A stretch of 16,572 nucleotides of DNA from Sphingomonas sp. CCH9-E2. GTDB taxonomy: Bacteria > Pseudomonadota > Alphaproteobacteria > Sphingomonadales > Sphingomonadaceae. The notes under the pieces are model-generated. The model ran no database searches. It was not told where the DNA came from and was given only the letters and a program-made list of their open reading frames with translations. Of this stretch, positions 7,102-15,094 are shown piece by piece. Made by a program: the position numbers and the translations under genes. The stretch is from contig NZ_LSJM01000461.1 in NCBI RefSeq assembly GCF_001557215.1, positions 1-16,572 on the forward strand. The letters run 5' to 3'. The first letter of the stretch is position 1. Every line of letters starts with the position of its first letter.

Positions 7102-7113
7102 AAGGCTGACGTC

Positions 7114-7132
7114 ACGCCGCCAGGTGCGGCGT
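7114..7132 (+). terminator. GC-rich hairpin after the decarboxylase
   Basis: ACGCCGC (7114-7120) pairs perfectly with GCGGCGT (7126-7132) around a 5-base loop, 12 bases after the decarboxylase stop. It is followed by a pyrimidine-leaning but not T-rich stretch. It is a reasonable transcription stop separating the ligase/decarboxylase unit from the export operon, though the missing T-run leaves doubt. Confidence 0.4.
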
Positions 7133-7218
7133 TCCTAACGCAATCTTTACCTCCCGCCGCCATAGCAAAGCGGTTGGTCGTGTCATGGCCTCCGGGACGC
7201 CGGGGCCGCGCGAGCGTC
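7133..7218 (+). promoter_or_regulatory. Probable promoter region of the export operon
   Basis: This stretch lies between the hairpin and the ribosome site of the export lipoprotein gene. It is the only sizeable gap ahead of the nine consecutive plus-strand genes that run to the window end. I do not see a clear -35/-10 pair. CTAA-N7-TTTAC at 7135-7150 resembles the CtrA site TTAA-N7-TTAAC with two mismatches. That is suggestive only. Confidence 0.3.
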
Positions 7219-7224
7219 AGGAGG
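7219..7224 (+). promoter_or_regulatory. Strong ribosome binding site AGGAGG
   Basis: A full AGGAGG consensus lies 7 bases before GTG 7232 and 10 bases before ATG 7235. Both codons are in frame with the export lipoprotein, so the site supports either start. Confidence 0.8.
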
Positions 7225-7234
7225 TTCGATTGTG

Positions 7235-7879
7235 ATGCGTTTGGGACATGCCGGCAAGAAGTTGGCGCTTCCGCTGATGATGGCGGTGGCGCTTTCGGGC
7301 TGTATGGGCGGCGGAAATCGCCCCGAACTGCCGCCGACCACCTTCGTCGCGAGCCGTGAGGGGCCGGGCGAGGAATATGTCATCGGCCCGCTCGACACGC
7401 TGCAGATCTTTGTCTGGCGCAACCAGGAATTGTCGGCGGAGGTGCAGGTGCGCCCCGACGGCCGCATCACCACGCCGCTGGTGAGCGACATGCCGGCGGT
7501 GGGCAAGACCCCCGCGATGCTGGCCGACGACCTCAAATACGCGCTGGGCGAGTATATCAAGGATCCGATCGTGTCGGTCGTGGTCAAGAGCTTCTCGGGC
7601 ACGTTCAGCCAGCAGGTGCGCATCGTCGGTGCGACCGAAAAGCCGGCGTCGCTGCCGTACCGCGCCAATATGACGCTGCTCGATGCGATGATCGCAGTCG
7701 GGGGCCTCAGCGAATTTGCGGCGGGCAACCGCGCGCGGCTGGTCCGCTATGACAAGGCGACCGGGCGGCAGCGCGAATACAAGGTGCGGCTGTCCGACCT
7801 GCTCAAGAATGGCGACACCAGCGCGAACGTGCGGCTGGAGCCGGGCGACGTGATCATCATTCCCGAAAGCATGTTCTAA
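7235..7879 (+). CDS. XrtA-associated polysaccharide export lipoprotein (Wza-like)
   Basis: This is an outer-membrane polysaccharide export protein of the Wza/BexD family, XrtA type (TIGR03027-like), 214 aa. The N-terminus is a lipoprotein signal with lipobox LSGC and lipidated Cys23. The Poly_export domain begins at YVIGPLDTLQIFVWRNQELS and includes VRPDGRITTPLV. A SLBB-like repeat follows (VRIVGATEKPASLPYR to DAMIAVGGLSEFAAGNRARL), ending LEPGDVIIIPES. It is shorter than full-length Wza, so the beta-barrel encoded at 10431 may supply the outer-membrane passage. Two starts fit: ATG 7235, chosen as the stronger codon, or GTG 7232, one residue longer with better spacing to AGGAGG. It opens the long export operon. 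Confidence 0.93.
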   Translation: MRLGHAGKKLALPLMMAVALSGCMGGGNRPELPPTTFVASREGPGEEYVIGPLDTLQIFVWRNQELSAEVQVRPDGRITTPLVSDMPAVGKTPAMLADDLKYALGEYIKDPIVSVVVKSFSGTFSQQVRIVGATEKPASLPYRANMTLLDAMIAVGGLSEFAAGNRARLVRYDKATGRQREYKVRLSDLLKNGDTSANVRLEPGDVIIIPESMF

Positions 7880-7901
7880 CCAACCAGACGGAGACCGCCC
7901 G

Positions 7902-9422
7902 GTGGGGGGATTGTGGGACGAGATCAGGACGGCACTTCACGGCGTGTGGCAACGCCGCTGGATCGCCGTGGCCGTCGCCTGGGCCGTGTGCCTGGCGGGC
8001 TGGCTGGTGGTGTCGCAGATCCCCAACCAATATGAGAGCCGTGCGCGCATCTTCGTGCAGCTGCGCCAGATCCTGCCCGGCGAGGGCATCGCGACCCAGC
8101 AGGAGCAGCAGAAGGACATCGACCGGGTTCGCACCACGCTGGCGAGCGCGACCAATCTGGAAAAGGTCGTGCGCGGCACCGACCTCGCCAACACGGTTGC
8201 GACCGACCGCGACGTCGCGGACCGGGTCGCGGGCCTGCAGAAGAAGATCAAGATCACCGCGCAGCAGGACAATCTGTTCGAGATCACCGCGACCGCGGAC
8301 AGCGGCAAGCTGTCGCGCACGATCGTCCAGAAGCTGATCGACATTTTCGTTGAGGACAATCTCGGCACGATCCGTGACGAGGCGAGCCAGTCGCTCCAGT
8401 TCCTCGACCAGCAGCTCGCCCAGCGGCAAAAGGCGCTGCAGGAGGCAGAGGCCAAGAAGGCGGATTTCCAGGACCGTTATCTGGGGTCGCTGCCCGGCAC
8501 GGGCACGCTGTCCGAACGGCTGTCGGCGGCGCGCACGCAGCTGGCACAGGTCAATCAGGAACTGGCAGCGGCGCAAAGCGGCTTGGCGGCGGTCAATGGC
8601 CAGATGGCGGGAACGTCGGCGACCGTGGCGGGCGCGGGCGGCGGTGGGGTTGCCGGGCCGGCACGTGCGCGGCTGTCGGCGATCCAGGGGCAGCTGGCCG
8701 AGGCGCGTGCGCGTGGCTGGACCGACAGCCATCCCGACGTGATCGCGCTGAAGAGCCAGTTGTCGGCCGCGCAGAGCGCCGCGCGCAACGAACCGGTATA
8801 TTCGGGCGGTGGCGGCGGCGCGAGCGCCAACCCGCTGTATCTGAGCCTGCGCGCGATGCAGGCGGACAAGGCGGCGCAGGTCGCCGCGCTGACCAACCGC
8901 AAGGCGCAGATCGAGGCAGATATGGCCGCGATCGACGCGAAGATTGCGGGCGATCCGGCGGCAGCACAGGAACAGGCCGAGATCGACCGCAATTATCAGG
9001 TGCTGAAGGCGGCATATGACAAGCTGCTCGCCGATCGCGAACAGGTGAAGCTGCGCAGCCAGGCGGCAGGGCAGGCCGATGCGGTCAAGTTCAACGTGAT
9101 CGATCCGCCGACCGCGCCGCGTTCGCCGACCGCGCCCAACCGGCCGCTGTTGCTGACCGGCGTGCTGATCGTCGGGCTGGGTGCCGGTGTGGCGGTGGCA
9201 TTTGGCCTCGGCCAGCTGGCGGGGACGTTCCCGACCACGGCGCGGCTGGAGAAGATGAGCGGGATGCCGGTGATCGGATCGATCGGCGAGGTCGTGACGG
9301 CCGCGCAGACTGCGCTGCGCCGCAAGCGGCTGCAGATGTTTGCAGCGGCGACCGCGGGACTGGTCGTCGCATGGGTGGCGTTGCTGGGGCTGGAAATGCT
9401 CCAGCGCGGCATGAGCGCGTGA
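7902..9422 (+). CDS. XrtA-associated polysaccharide chain length determinant
   Basis: This is an inner-membrane Wzz-family protein (506 aa, TIGR03007-like) that sets polysaccharide length and couples polymerisation to export. The first membrane segment is about residues 20-38 (WIAVAVAWAVCLAGWLVV). A periplasmic region with heptad-like, Gln- and Ala-rich coiled coils follows (about 155-235 and 320-375). The proline-rich Wzz signature DPPTAPRSPTAPNRP at about 401-415 leads into membrane segment 2 (about 416-440). A third hydrophobic segment lies near the C-terminus (about 478-500). There is no fused kinase domain; the kinase is the next gene. The start is GTG 7902, supported by GGAGA at 7890-7894 with 7-base spacing. 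It sits 22 bases after the export lipoprotein stop. Confidence 0.92.
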   Translation: MGGLWDEIRTALHGVWQRRWIAVAVAWAVCLAGWLVVSQIPNQYESRARIFVQLRQILPGEGIATQQEQQKDIDRVRTTLASATNLEKVVRGTDLANTVATDRDVADRVAGLQKKIKITAQQDNLFEITATADSGKLSRTIVQKLIDIFVEDNLGTIRDEASQSLQFLDQQLAQRQKALQEAEAKKADFQDRYLGSLPGTGTLSERLSAARTQLAQVNQELAAAQSGLAAVNGQMAGTSATVAGAGGGGVAGPARARLSAIQGQLAEARARGWTDSHPDVIALKSQLSAAQSAARNEPVYSGGGGGASANPLYLSLRAMQADKAAQVAALTNRKAQIEADMAAIDAKIAGDPAAAQEQAEIDRNYQVLKAAYDKLLADREQVKLRSQAAGQADAVKFNVIDPPTAPRSPTAPNRPLLLTGVLIVGLGAGVAVAFGLGQLAGTFPTTARLEKMSGMPVIGSIGEVVTAAQTALRRKRLQMFAAATAGLVVAWVALLGLEMLQRGMSA

Positions 9423-9432
9423 GGGACAGGCG

Positions 9433-10434
9433 ATGAACGACCAGACTCCCAAACGCCTTGGCGGATCGCTGGTGGAGCGGGCGGCGGCGCATCAGGCGTT
9501 CGTCCAGCGCCAGGCTGCGCAGCAGGCGGCTGCGGCCCCGGTCGCGCCTCCGGTGGCGAAACCGCGCCATGACATTCCGGTATTCGGTGCGGTCGAAGCG
9601 CCGCGTGCGCCGCTGGTCCGGCCAGATCCGGTTGCTGTCGCGCAGCCGGTGCAACCGGCCGTGCAGGAGCCGAGCACGCGTCGGCGCGTGGCGATCGATC
9701 GCAAGAAGCTGGCCGAACATGGCATGCTGGTCCCCGGCGCGACCGTGACCGCGCTGGCCGAGGAATTCCGGCTGGTGAAGCGCCAGCTGCTGACCACTGC
9801 GCGGCAAATCCGTGCAGGTGGCGGCGAGGGTGCGGACGACCGGTCGCGGATGATCCTGGTCTGCTCGGCCAAGCCCAATGACGGCAAGACATTTTGCGCG
9901 ATCAACCTCGCGCTGTCGCTGGCGGCGGAGAAGGATGTCGAGATCCTGCTGGTCGATGCCGATTTCGCCAAGCCCGACGTGCTGGCGCGGCTGGGTGCGC
10001 CCGATGGCCCTGGCCTGCTCGATGCGCTGTCGGGTGGGGTCAAGAATGTCGAGGACTGCATCATCGACACCGATGTGCCGCAGCTGTCGGTCCTGCCCGC
10101 CGGAACGCGCAGCGTCGCCGATACCGAATTGCTCGCCAGCGCGCGGGCGCATGCGATCCTCGATGGGCTGGCGGCCGCCAATCCGCGCCGCATCGTCGTG
10201 TTCGATTCGCCCCCGATCCTCGCCGCATCGCCCGCAAGTGCGCTCGCCAGCCATGTCGGGCAGGTGATGCTGGTGGTCCGCGCCGACCGCACGCGTGAGA
10301 ATGAACTGCGTGACGCCGTCGGACTGCTCGACGGGTGCGACCATATCCAGTTGTTGCTCAACAGCGTTTCCCTTCAACCCAATGGACGCCGGTTCGGGAG
10401 CTATGGCGCCTATTATGGGGAGCCCGACCAATGA
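9433..10434 (+). CDS. XrtA-associated tyrosine autokinase (BY-kinase)
   Basis: This is the cytoplasmic partner of the chain-length protein (333 aa, TIGR03018-like), a P-loop bacterial tyrosine kinase whose phosphorylation cycle controls polysaccharide assembly. The Walker A-like motif SAKPNDGKT has Lys152. Walker A' is LLVDADFAKPD, with Asp175 and Asp177. A Walker B-like VVFDSPP lies further on. The first 90 or so residues are rich in Ala, Pro and Gln and probably disordered. The usual C-terminal tyrosine cluster is short, with only Tyr324, Tyr327 and Tyr328 in the last ten residues. The start ATG 9433 is preceded by GAGGGA, and the gene lies 10 bases after the chain-length stop. Its own stop overlaps the next start as ATGA. 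Confidence 0.92.
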   Translation: MNDQTPKRLGGSLVERAAAHQAFVQRQAAQQAAAAPVAPPVAKPRHDIPVFGAVEAPRAPLVRPDPVAVAQPVQPAVQEPSTRRRVAIDRKKLAEHGMLVPGATVTALAEEFRLVKRQLLTTARQIRAGGGEGADDRSRMILVCSAKPNDGKTFCAINLALSLAAEKDVEILLVDADFAKPDVLARLGAPDGPGLLDALSGGVKNVEDCIIDTDVPQLSVLPAGTRSVADTELLASARAHAILDGLAAANPRRIVVFDSPPILAASPASALASHVGQVMLVVRADRTRENELRDAVGLLDGCDHIQLLLNSVSLQPNGRRFGSYGAYYGEPDQ

Positions 10435-12026
10435 GGTTGTTCGCCGCGGCACTGGCCGCCACCACGCTGCTCGCCGCGCCCGCGCTGGCGAAGGACAAGC
10501 GCAAGTCGATCACCCCCTATGTCGACGCGGGGCAGGTGCTGGTCGCCGACCTGTCGGGCGGGGGCGAGGTGCTGACCTACTCCACCGTCGGTGCTGGGAT
10601 CGATGCGTCGATCCAGACGCGCCGGGTCGAGGTGCAGCTGTCGTATAAATATGAGCGCCGGTTCGACTGGCAGAATGCCGTCGCCGACCAGGACACGCAT
10701 AGCGGCCTGGCGCGCGCGGCGGTGCGGGTTGCGCCCGGCCTGACGGTCGAGGGCGGCGCGCTGGCGACGCGCGCGCGCAGCGACATTCGCGGCGATGCGC
10801 CGACCAATCTGGCGGGCAATGTGCGCAACGTGGCGCAGGTCTATTCGGTCTATGGCGGGCCGACCCTCCACACCGGCAACGGCCCGGCGAGCGTGAGTGC
10901 GGCCTATCGCTTTGGCTATACCAAGGTCGAGGCACCGACGATTTCGTCGATCGATCCGGCGGCACCGGCGGTCGATGTGTTCGACAGCGCGACCAACCAT
11001 CTCGCGCAGGTCCGCGCAGGCGTGAAGGCCGGGACGATCCTGCCGGTGGGCCTCAGCGTCGCGGGGGCGTGGCAGCGCGAGGAGATGAGCCAGCTCGACC
11101 AGAAGTTCGACGGCAAATATGGCCGCGCCGATGCGGTGCTGCCGATCGGTCGCGGGCTCGCGGTCGTGGGTGGCGTGGGATACGAGAAGATCGAGATCAC
11201 GCAGAAGGACGCGCTGCGCGATGGGACCGGCGCGATCGTGCGCGACGGGGCGGGGCGGTTCGTGACCGATCCGGCATCGCCGCCACGCATCGCGTACGAG
11301 ATCGAGGGCATCTTCTGGGACGCGGGCGTGCTGTACAAGCCCAATGCGCGGCTGATGCTGGAGGCGCGGGCGGGCCGCCGGTACGATTCGATGAGCTATA
11401 CCGGGTCGCTGCAGTGGCAGATTTCGCGGCGGTCGGCGCTGCAGGTCGGCGTGTATGACTCGGTGCAGAGCTTCGGCCGCCAGCTGGCGAGCGATCTGGC
11501 GGCGCTGCCGACCAGCTTCAACATTCCGACCGACTCGTTCGGCGATGCGTTCGATGGCTGCATCTTTGGCGACAGCGGAACGGCGGCGGGCGGGTGCCTG
11601 ACCAACGCGCTGGGTTCGGTCGCGAGTGCCAATTACCGCGCGCGTGGCGTGACGGGTGTGCTGGCGATGAATTCGGGACGGACGACACTGGGGCTGGGCG
11701 CGGGCTATGCCAACCGGACCTATCTGGTGCCGACGGGCAGTTCGGTGCTGGCCGGGACGAGCGACGATACCTATTATGCCCAGCTGTTCGCGTCGCGCGC
11801 GCTGAGCGGCCGGTCCGGGGTGAACGGCAATGTGTTCGTCAACTATTTCCAGAGCGGCATCGCCGGCGCGCCGGGCGTGTTCGGCGGGGGTGCGGCGGGG
11901 GCCTATTATCATAATTTCGGGCCACTGAGCGCGGTGGCGTCGGTCGGCATCTCGAGCTTCGAGGTCGAGGGCGAGGGCAGCAACACCCAGGCGCAGGCGC
12001 AGCTTGGCCTTCGCTACGGTTTCTGA
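10431..12026 (+). CDS. XrtA-associated outer-membrane beta-barrel protein
   Basis: This is a TIGR03016-like outer-membrane protein of 531 aa. It has a Sec signal peptide (MRLFAAALAATTLLAAPALA, then KDK). The rest consists of alternating polar/hydrophobic strands with aromatic girdle residues, and it ends in LGLRYGF with the terminal Phe531 typical of barrels. A likely surface loop holds two close cysteines, Cys377 and Cys389, which could form a disulfide. It may form the outer-membrane exit for the polysaccharide, complementing the short export lipoprotein; this is inference from operon position. The start ATG 10431 overlaps the kinase stop (ATGA) and yields the signal peptide. The frame is open upstream to 10335, but that extension lies inside the kinase gene and would hide the signal. 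Confidence 0.88.
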   Translation: MRLFAAALAATTLLAAPALAKDKRKSITPYVDAGQVLVADLSGGGEVLTYSTVGAGIDASIQTRRVEVQLSYKYERRFDWQNAVADQDTHSGLARAAVRVAPGLTVEGGALATRARSDIRGDAPTNLAGNVRNVAQVYSVYGGPTLHTGNGPASVSAAYRFGYTKVEAPTISSIDPAAPAVDVFDSATNHLAQVRAGVKAGTILPVGLSVAGAWQREEMSQLDQKFDGKYGRADAVLPIGRGLAVVGGVGYEKIEITQKDALRDGTGAIVRDGAGRFVTDPASPPRIAYEIEGIFWDAGVLYKPNARLMLEARAGRRYDSMSYTGSLQWQISRRSALQVGVYDSVQSFGRQLASDLAALPTSFNIPTDSFGDAFDGCIFGDSGTAAGGCLTNALGSVASANYRARGVTGVLAMNSGRTTLGLGAGYANRTYLVPTGSSVLAGTSDDTYYAQLFASRALSGRSGVNGNVFVNYFQSGIAGAPGVFGGGAAGAYYHNFGPLSAVASVGISSFEVEGEGSNTQAQAQLGLRYGF

Positions 12027-12051
12027 ACGTTTTTGGTCCAGGGATGGCAGT

Positions 12052-13152
12052 ATGTATGACGACCATTACGGACTGAGCGGGCGACCGTTCCAGCTGACGC
12101 CCGATCCGGCGTTCTGGTTCGATACCGCCACGCACAAGAAGGCGATGGCCTATCTGGGCTATGGCCTGAGCCAGGGCGAGGGCTTCATCGTCATCACCGG
12201 CGCGCCCGGTGCGGGCAAGACGACATTGGTCGGTCACCTGATGGAGACGATCGACCCCGAGCGGCTGCACGTCATCAAGATCGTCACGACCCAGGTCGAG
12301 GCCGAGGACCTGTTGCTGATGGTCGCGGCGGGGCTGAACATCGACGGCACGCATTTGCCCAAGGCACAATTGCTCGCGGCGATCGAGAAGCAGCTGCACG
12401 CGGTGGCGCGGCAGGGGCGGCGGACATTGCTGATCGCCGACGAGGCGCAGGCGCTGCCGCTGGAGAGCCTGGAAGAGCTGCGCATGCTCTCCAACTTCCA
12501 GGCGGGCGGTTATCCGCTGTTGCAGATCTTCCTGCTTGGCCAGCCCGAATTTCGTGCGCGCCTGTCCGATCCGCGGCTGGACCAGCTGCGCCAGCGGGTG
12601 ATCGCGATGCACGCGCTGGACGGCATGGGCGCGGACGAGTTGGAGCCCTATCTGATCCACCGGCTGTCTTGTGTCGGCTGGCGGGGCAAGCCGCGCTTCA
12701 CCAATGATGCAGTGGCGGCGATCTATCGCTGGTCGGGCGGGATTCCGCGCAAGGTGAATCTGCTTGCCGGCCGGGTACTGCTGCTCGGCGCGATCGAGGA
12801 GATTACGAGCTTTACCGGCGCGGATGTCGAGGCGGTGATCGCGGATCTGGAGGGCGATCTGGCCGGGGCGATGCCGCCTTCGGCTCCGGCGCGTCGGGCT
12901 CCGGTGCCTGCTCCGCCCGAGGCTGCACAGGCGGCGCGTGAGGCATTGCGGCGTGAGATTTCGGCTCCGGTTGCGCCTGCTGCGGAACCTGCACCTGCGC
13001 CGGTGGTGGATGCCGATCTGGCGGCGCGCTTCGCGAAGCTGGAAGCACGGATCGAGGAACAGGATGCGGCGCTGCGCCGCGTGCTGACGCTGATGGTCGA
13101 CTTCATCGAGGTCGAGGATGCGCGGCCGACGCGGCGGGGAGCCGCTGCCTGA
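12052..13152 (+). CDS. XrtA/PEP-CTERM system-associated AAA ATPase
   Basis: This is a 366-aa ATPase of the GspA/ExeA-like AAA family (TIGR03015-like). The N-terminal YGLSGRPFQLTPDP at residues 6-19 is characteristic. Walker A, GAPGAGKTT, is at 50-58 (Lys56), and Walker B, LLIADEAQ, has Asp130 and Glu131. The AAA core ends near residue 270. It is followed by an Ala/Pro-rich linker and a charged segment, probably a short coiled coil (FAKLEARIEEQDAALRRVLT). The role is unproven; by analogy with ExeA it could drive remodelling or assembly at the envelope, next to the beta-barrel gene. ATG 12052 has GGGA 7 bases upstream. The frame is open to 12004, but that would overlap the barrel gene and add residues outside the family pattern. 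Confidence 0.9.
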   Translation: MYDDHYGLSGRPFQLTPDPAFWFDTATHKKAMAYLGYGLSQGEGFIVITGAPGAGKTTLVGHLMETIDPERLHVIKIVTTQVEAEDLLLMVAAGLNIDGTHLPKAQLLAAIEKQLHAVARQGRRTLLIADEAQALPLESLEELRMLSNFQAGGYPLLQIFLLGQPEFRARLSDPRLDQLRQRVIAMHALDGMGADELEPYLIHRLSCVGWRGKPRFTNDAVAAIYRWSGGIPRKVNLLAGRVLLLGAIEEITSFTGADVEAVIADLEGDLAGAMPPSAPARRAPVPAPPEAAQAAREALRREISAPVAPAAEPAPAPVVDADLAARFAKLEARIEEQDAALRRVLTLMVDFIEVEDARPTRRGAAA

Positions 13153-13154
13153 CG

Positions 13155-14024
13155 ATGGTTGCCAATGCCCTTTCGGTTGATGTCGAGGACTGGTTCCAGG
13201 TCGGCGCGTTCGAGACCGTGATCGCGCGCGACGATTGGGCGGCGCTGGAGCATCGCGTCGAGGCGAATACCGACAAGGTGCTGGCGCTGTTCGACGCGGG
13301 CGGGGTCAAGGCGACGTTCTTTACGCTGGGCTGGGTGGCGGAGCGCTTTCCCGCGCTGATGCGGCGCATTGCCGATGCGGGGCATGAGGTGGCGAGCCAT
13401 GGCTGGGATCACCAGCGCGTGTTCACCATGGGGCCGGAACAGTTTCGCGCCGATATCGCGCGGGCGCGTGGCGTGCTGGAGGACGCGACCGGGCACAAGG
13501 TGAGCGGGTATCGCGCGCCGAGCTTTTCGATCGATGTCCGCACGCCGTGGGCGCATCAGGTGCTCGCGGAGGAGGGCTATGCCTATTCGTCGAGCGTCGC
13601 GCCGATCGGGCATGACCATTATGGCTGGGCCGACGCGCCGCGCCGCGCCTATCGCCCGGTGGCGGGGAGCGACCTGATCGAGCTGCCGGTGACCACGGCG
13701 CGGTTCCTGGGGCGCGAGGTGACGACCGGGGGCGGGTTCTTCCGCCTGTTGCCGGGCAGCGTCGTGCAGGGCGCGATCCGCGCGATGAATGCGCAAGGGC
13801 AGCCGGCGGTGTTCTACTTCCATCCGTGGGAGGTCGATCCGGGCCAGCCGCGCGTGGAGAATGCGCCCCTCAAGTCGAAGCTGCGGCATTACAGCCGGTT
13901 GGGGGCGATGGCGGGGAAGCTGCGGACGCTGCTCGCGGCGCATCGCTGGGATAGGACCGACCGCGTGGCGGCGGCGGAGGCGGCGGCGCTCGACGCCGCA
14001 CCAGTGCTGGATGCTGCCGCGTGA
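13155..14024 (+). CDS. XrtA-associated polysaccharide deacetylase
   Basis: This is a NodB-homology carbohydrate esterase 4 enzyme (289 aa, TIGR03006-like) that would remove N- or O-acetyl groups from the polysaccharide. Motif 1 is SVDVEDW, with Asp9 and Asp12. The metal-binding histidines are His82 and His86 in SHGWDH. RAPSFS (Arg120) and FYFHPWE (His223) complete the active site. No signal peptide is visible, so it either acts in the cytoplasm on lipid-linked intermediates or leaves by an unrecognised route. The start ATG lies 2 bases after the ATPase stop with only a distant GGGGAG, so translation is probably coupled. The stop overlaps the FemAB start as GTGA. Confidence 0.92.
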   Translation: MVANALSVDVEDWFQVGAFETVIARDDWAALEHRVEANTDKVLALFDAGGVKATFFTLGWVAERFPALMRRIADAGHEVASHGWDHQRVFTMGPEQFRADIARARGVLEDATGHKVSGYRAPSFSIDVRTPWAHQVLAEEGYAYSSSVAPIGHDHYGWADAPRRAYRPVAGSDLIELPVTTARFLGREVTTGGGFFRLLPGSVVQGAIRAMNAQGQPAVFYFHPWEVDPGQPRVENAPLKSKLRHYSRLGAMAGKLRTLLAAHRWDRTDRVAAAEAAALDAAPVLDAAA

Positions 14025-15094
14025 ACGCGCCGATCCAGCTGCGCCCGCTGACGCTGCGCGTCGCCGATCTGGGCGATACGATCGATCGGGCGCGCATCGG
14101 CGCCTATGTGCATGAGCAACCCGACGCGACGCCGTTTCACCTGCCCGCATGGAGCGCGGCGGTGGCAAAGGGGTGCGGACAGCGCAGCCATTATCTGGTC
14201 GCCGAGCAGGGTGAGCGCGGCATCGTCGGGGTGATGCCGCTGACCGAGCTGCATTCGCCGCTGTTCGGGCGGGTGCTGGCATCGGCCGGGTTCGGCGTGG
14301 GCGGCGGTATCCTCGCCGACAAGCCGGTAGTCGCCGAGGCGCTGGCGGAGGCGTGCTGGGCGCTCGCCGAGCGGCTGAGCTGTCCAAGCGTCGAGGTGCG
14401 CGGCGGACCGCGGCCGGGGCCGGACTGGACCGTGGACGACAGCCACTATCTGGGCTTTGTCCGTCCGCTGGCCGAGGATGACGAGGCCGAATTGCTCGCC
14501 ATCCCGCGCAAGCAGCGCGCCGAGGTGCGCAAGGCGCTGGACACCGATCTGAGCATCTCGATCGGGCGCGACCCGGCCGACGTGGCGGCGCATTACGCGG
14601 TGTATGCCGAGAGCGTCCGCAATCTGGGGACGCCCGTTTTTCCACGTGCGCTGTTCACGGAAGTGTTGCAGGAATTTGGTAGCGCAGCCGATGTGCTGGT
14701 TGTGCGGCGTGAGGATAGGCCGGTGTCCGCTGTGTTGAGTCTCTATTGGCGGCGAACCGTGTTTCCCTATTGGGGCGGCGGTACGGCGGAGGCACGCCGG
14801 TTGCGCGCCAATGATCGCATGTATTTCGAGCTGATGCGCCATGCGCGCGAGCGGGGCTGTTCCCGGTTCGATTTCGGCCGGTCGAAGGTCGGCACCGGGG
14901 CGGCGGCGTTTAAGAAGAATTGGGGATTCGAGCCGCAGCCGCTGACCTATTATGACCGCGTGGCGGAGGGTGCGGCGATCCGCGACGCCAATCCGCTCAA
15001 TCCCAAATACCGGCTGCAGGTCGCAGTCTGGAGCAAGCTGCCGCTCGCCATCGCCAACCGCGTGGGCCCGTGGATTTCGCGAGGGCTGGGCTGA
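14021..15094 (+). CDS. FemAB-family XrtA/PEP-CTERM-associated protein
   Basis: This is a 357-aa protein of the GNAT-fold FemAB-like group (TIGR03019-like). The segment DFGRSKVGTG (Asp284 onward), followed by FKKNWGFEP (Lys298, Lys299), is a hallmark of this branch. The N-terminal half has HLPAWSAAV and a long central GNAT domain. Classical FemABX enzymes transfer amino acids from aminoacyl-tRNA to peptidoglycan precursors. What this branch transfers is not known to me, but an aminoacyl or acyl group moved to a glycan is plausible given the deacetylase before it, which would expose amines. The start is GTG 14021 in a 4-base GTGA overlap. The stop shares one base with the next start (TGATG). 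Confidence 0.9.
   Translation: MNAPIQLRPLTLRVADLGDTIDRARIGAYVHEQPDATPFHLPAWSAAVAKGCGQRSHYLVAEQGERGIVGVMPLTELHSPLFGRVLASAGFGVGGGILADKPVVAEALAEACWALAERLSCPSVEVRGGPRPGPDWTVDDSHYLGFVRPLAEDDEAELLAIPRKQRAEVRKALDTDLSISIGRDPADVAAHYAVYAESVRNLGTPVFPRALFTEVLQEFGSAADVLVVRREDRPVSAVLSLYWRRTVFPYWGGGTAEARRLRANDRMYFELMRHARERGCSRFDFGRSKVGTGAAAFKKNWGFEPQPLTYYDRVAEGAAIRDANPLNPKYRLQVAVWSKLPLAIANRVGPWISRGLG

Noticed and set aside
7857..9452. Long minus-strand open frame (531 codons) opposite the chain-length gene
   Set aside because: It mirrors a well-identified Wzz-type gene, its translation is Arg/His/Gln-rich with no family resemblance, and GC-rich DNA commonly leaves such frames open.
10335..10430. N-terminal extension of the beta-barrel protein from 10335
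   Set aside because: It lies within the kinase gene in another frame; ATG 10431 gives a textbook signal peptide and an ATGA overlap.
9091..11912. Two further long minus-strand frames (9091-10452 and 10413-11912)
   Set aside because: They lie opposite the kinase and beta-barrel genes and have compositions typical of antisense shadows.
12723..14645. Minus-strand open frame of 640 codons spanning the ATPase, deacetylase and FemAB genes
   Set aside because: Three recognised plus-strand genes with intact active-site motifs occupy this region; the antisense product is low-complexity Arg/Pro/Ala sequence.
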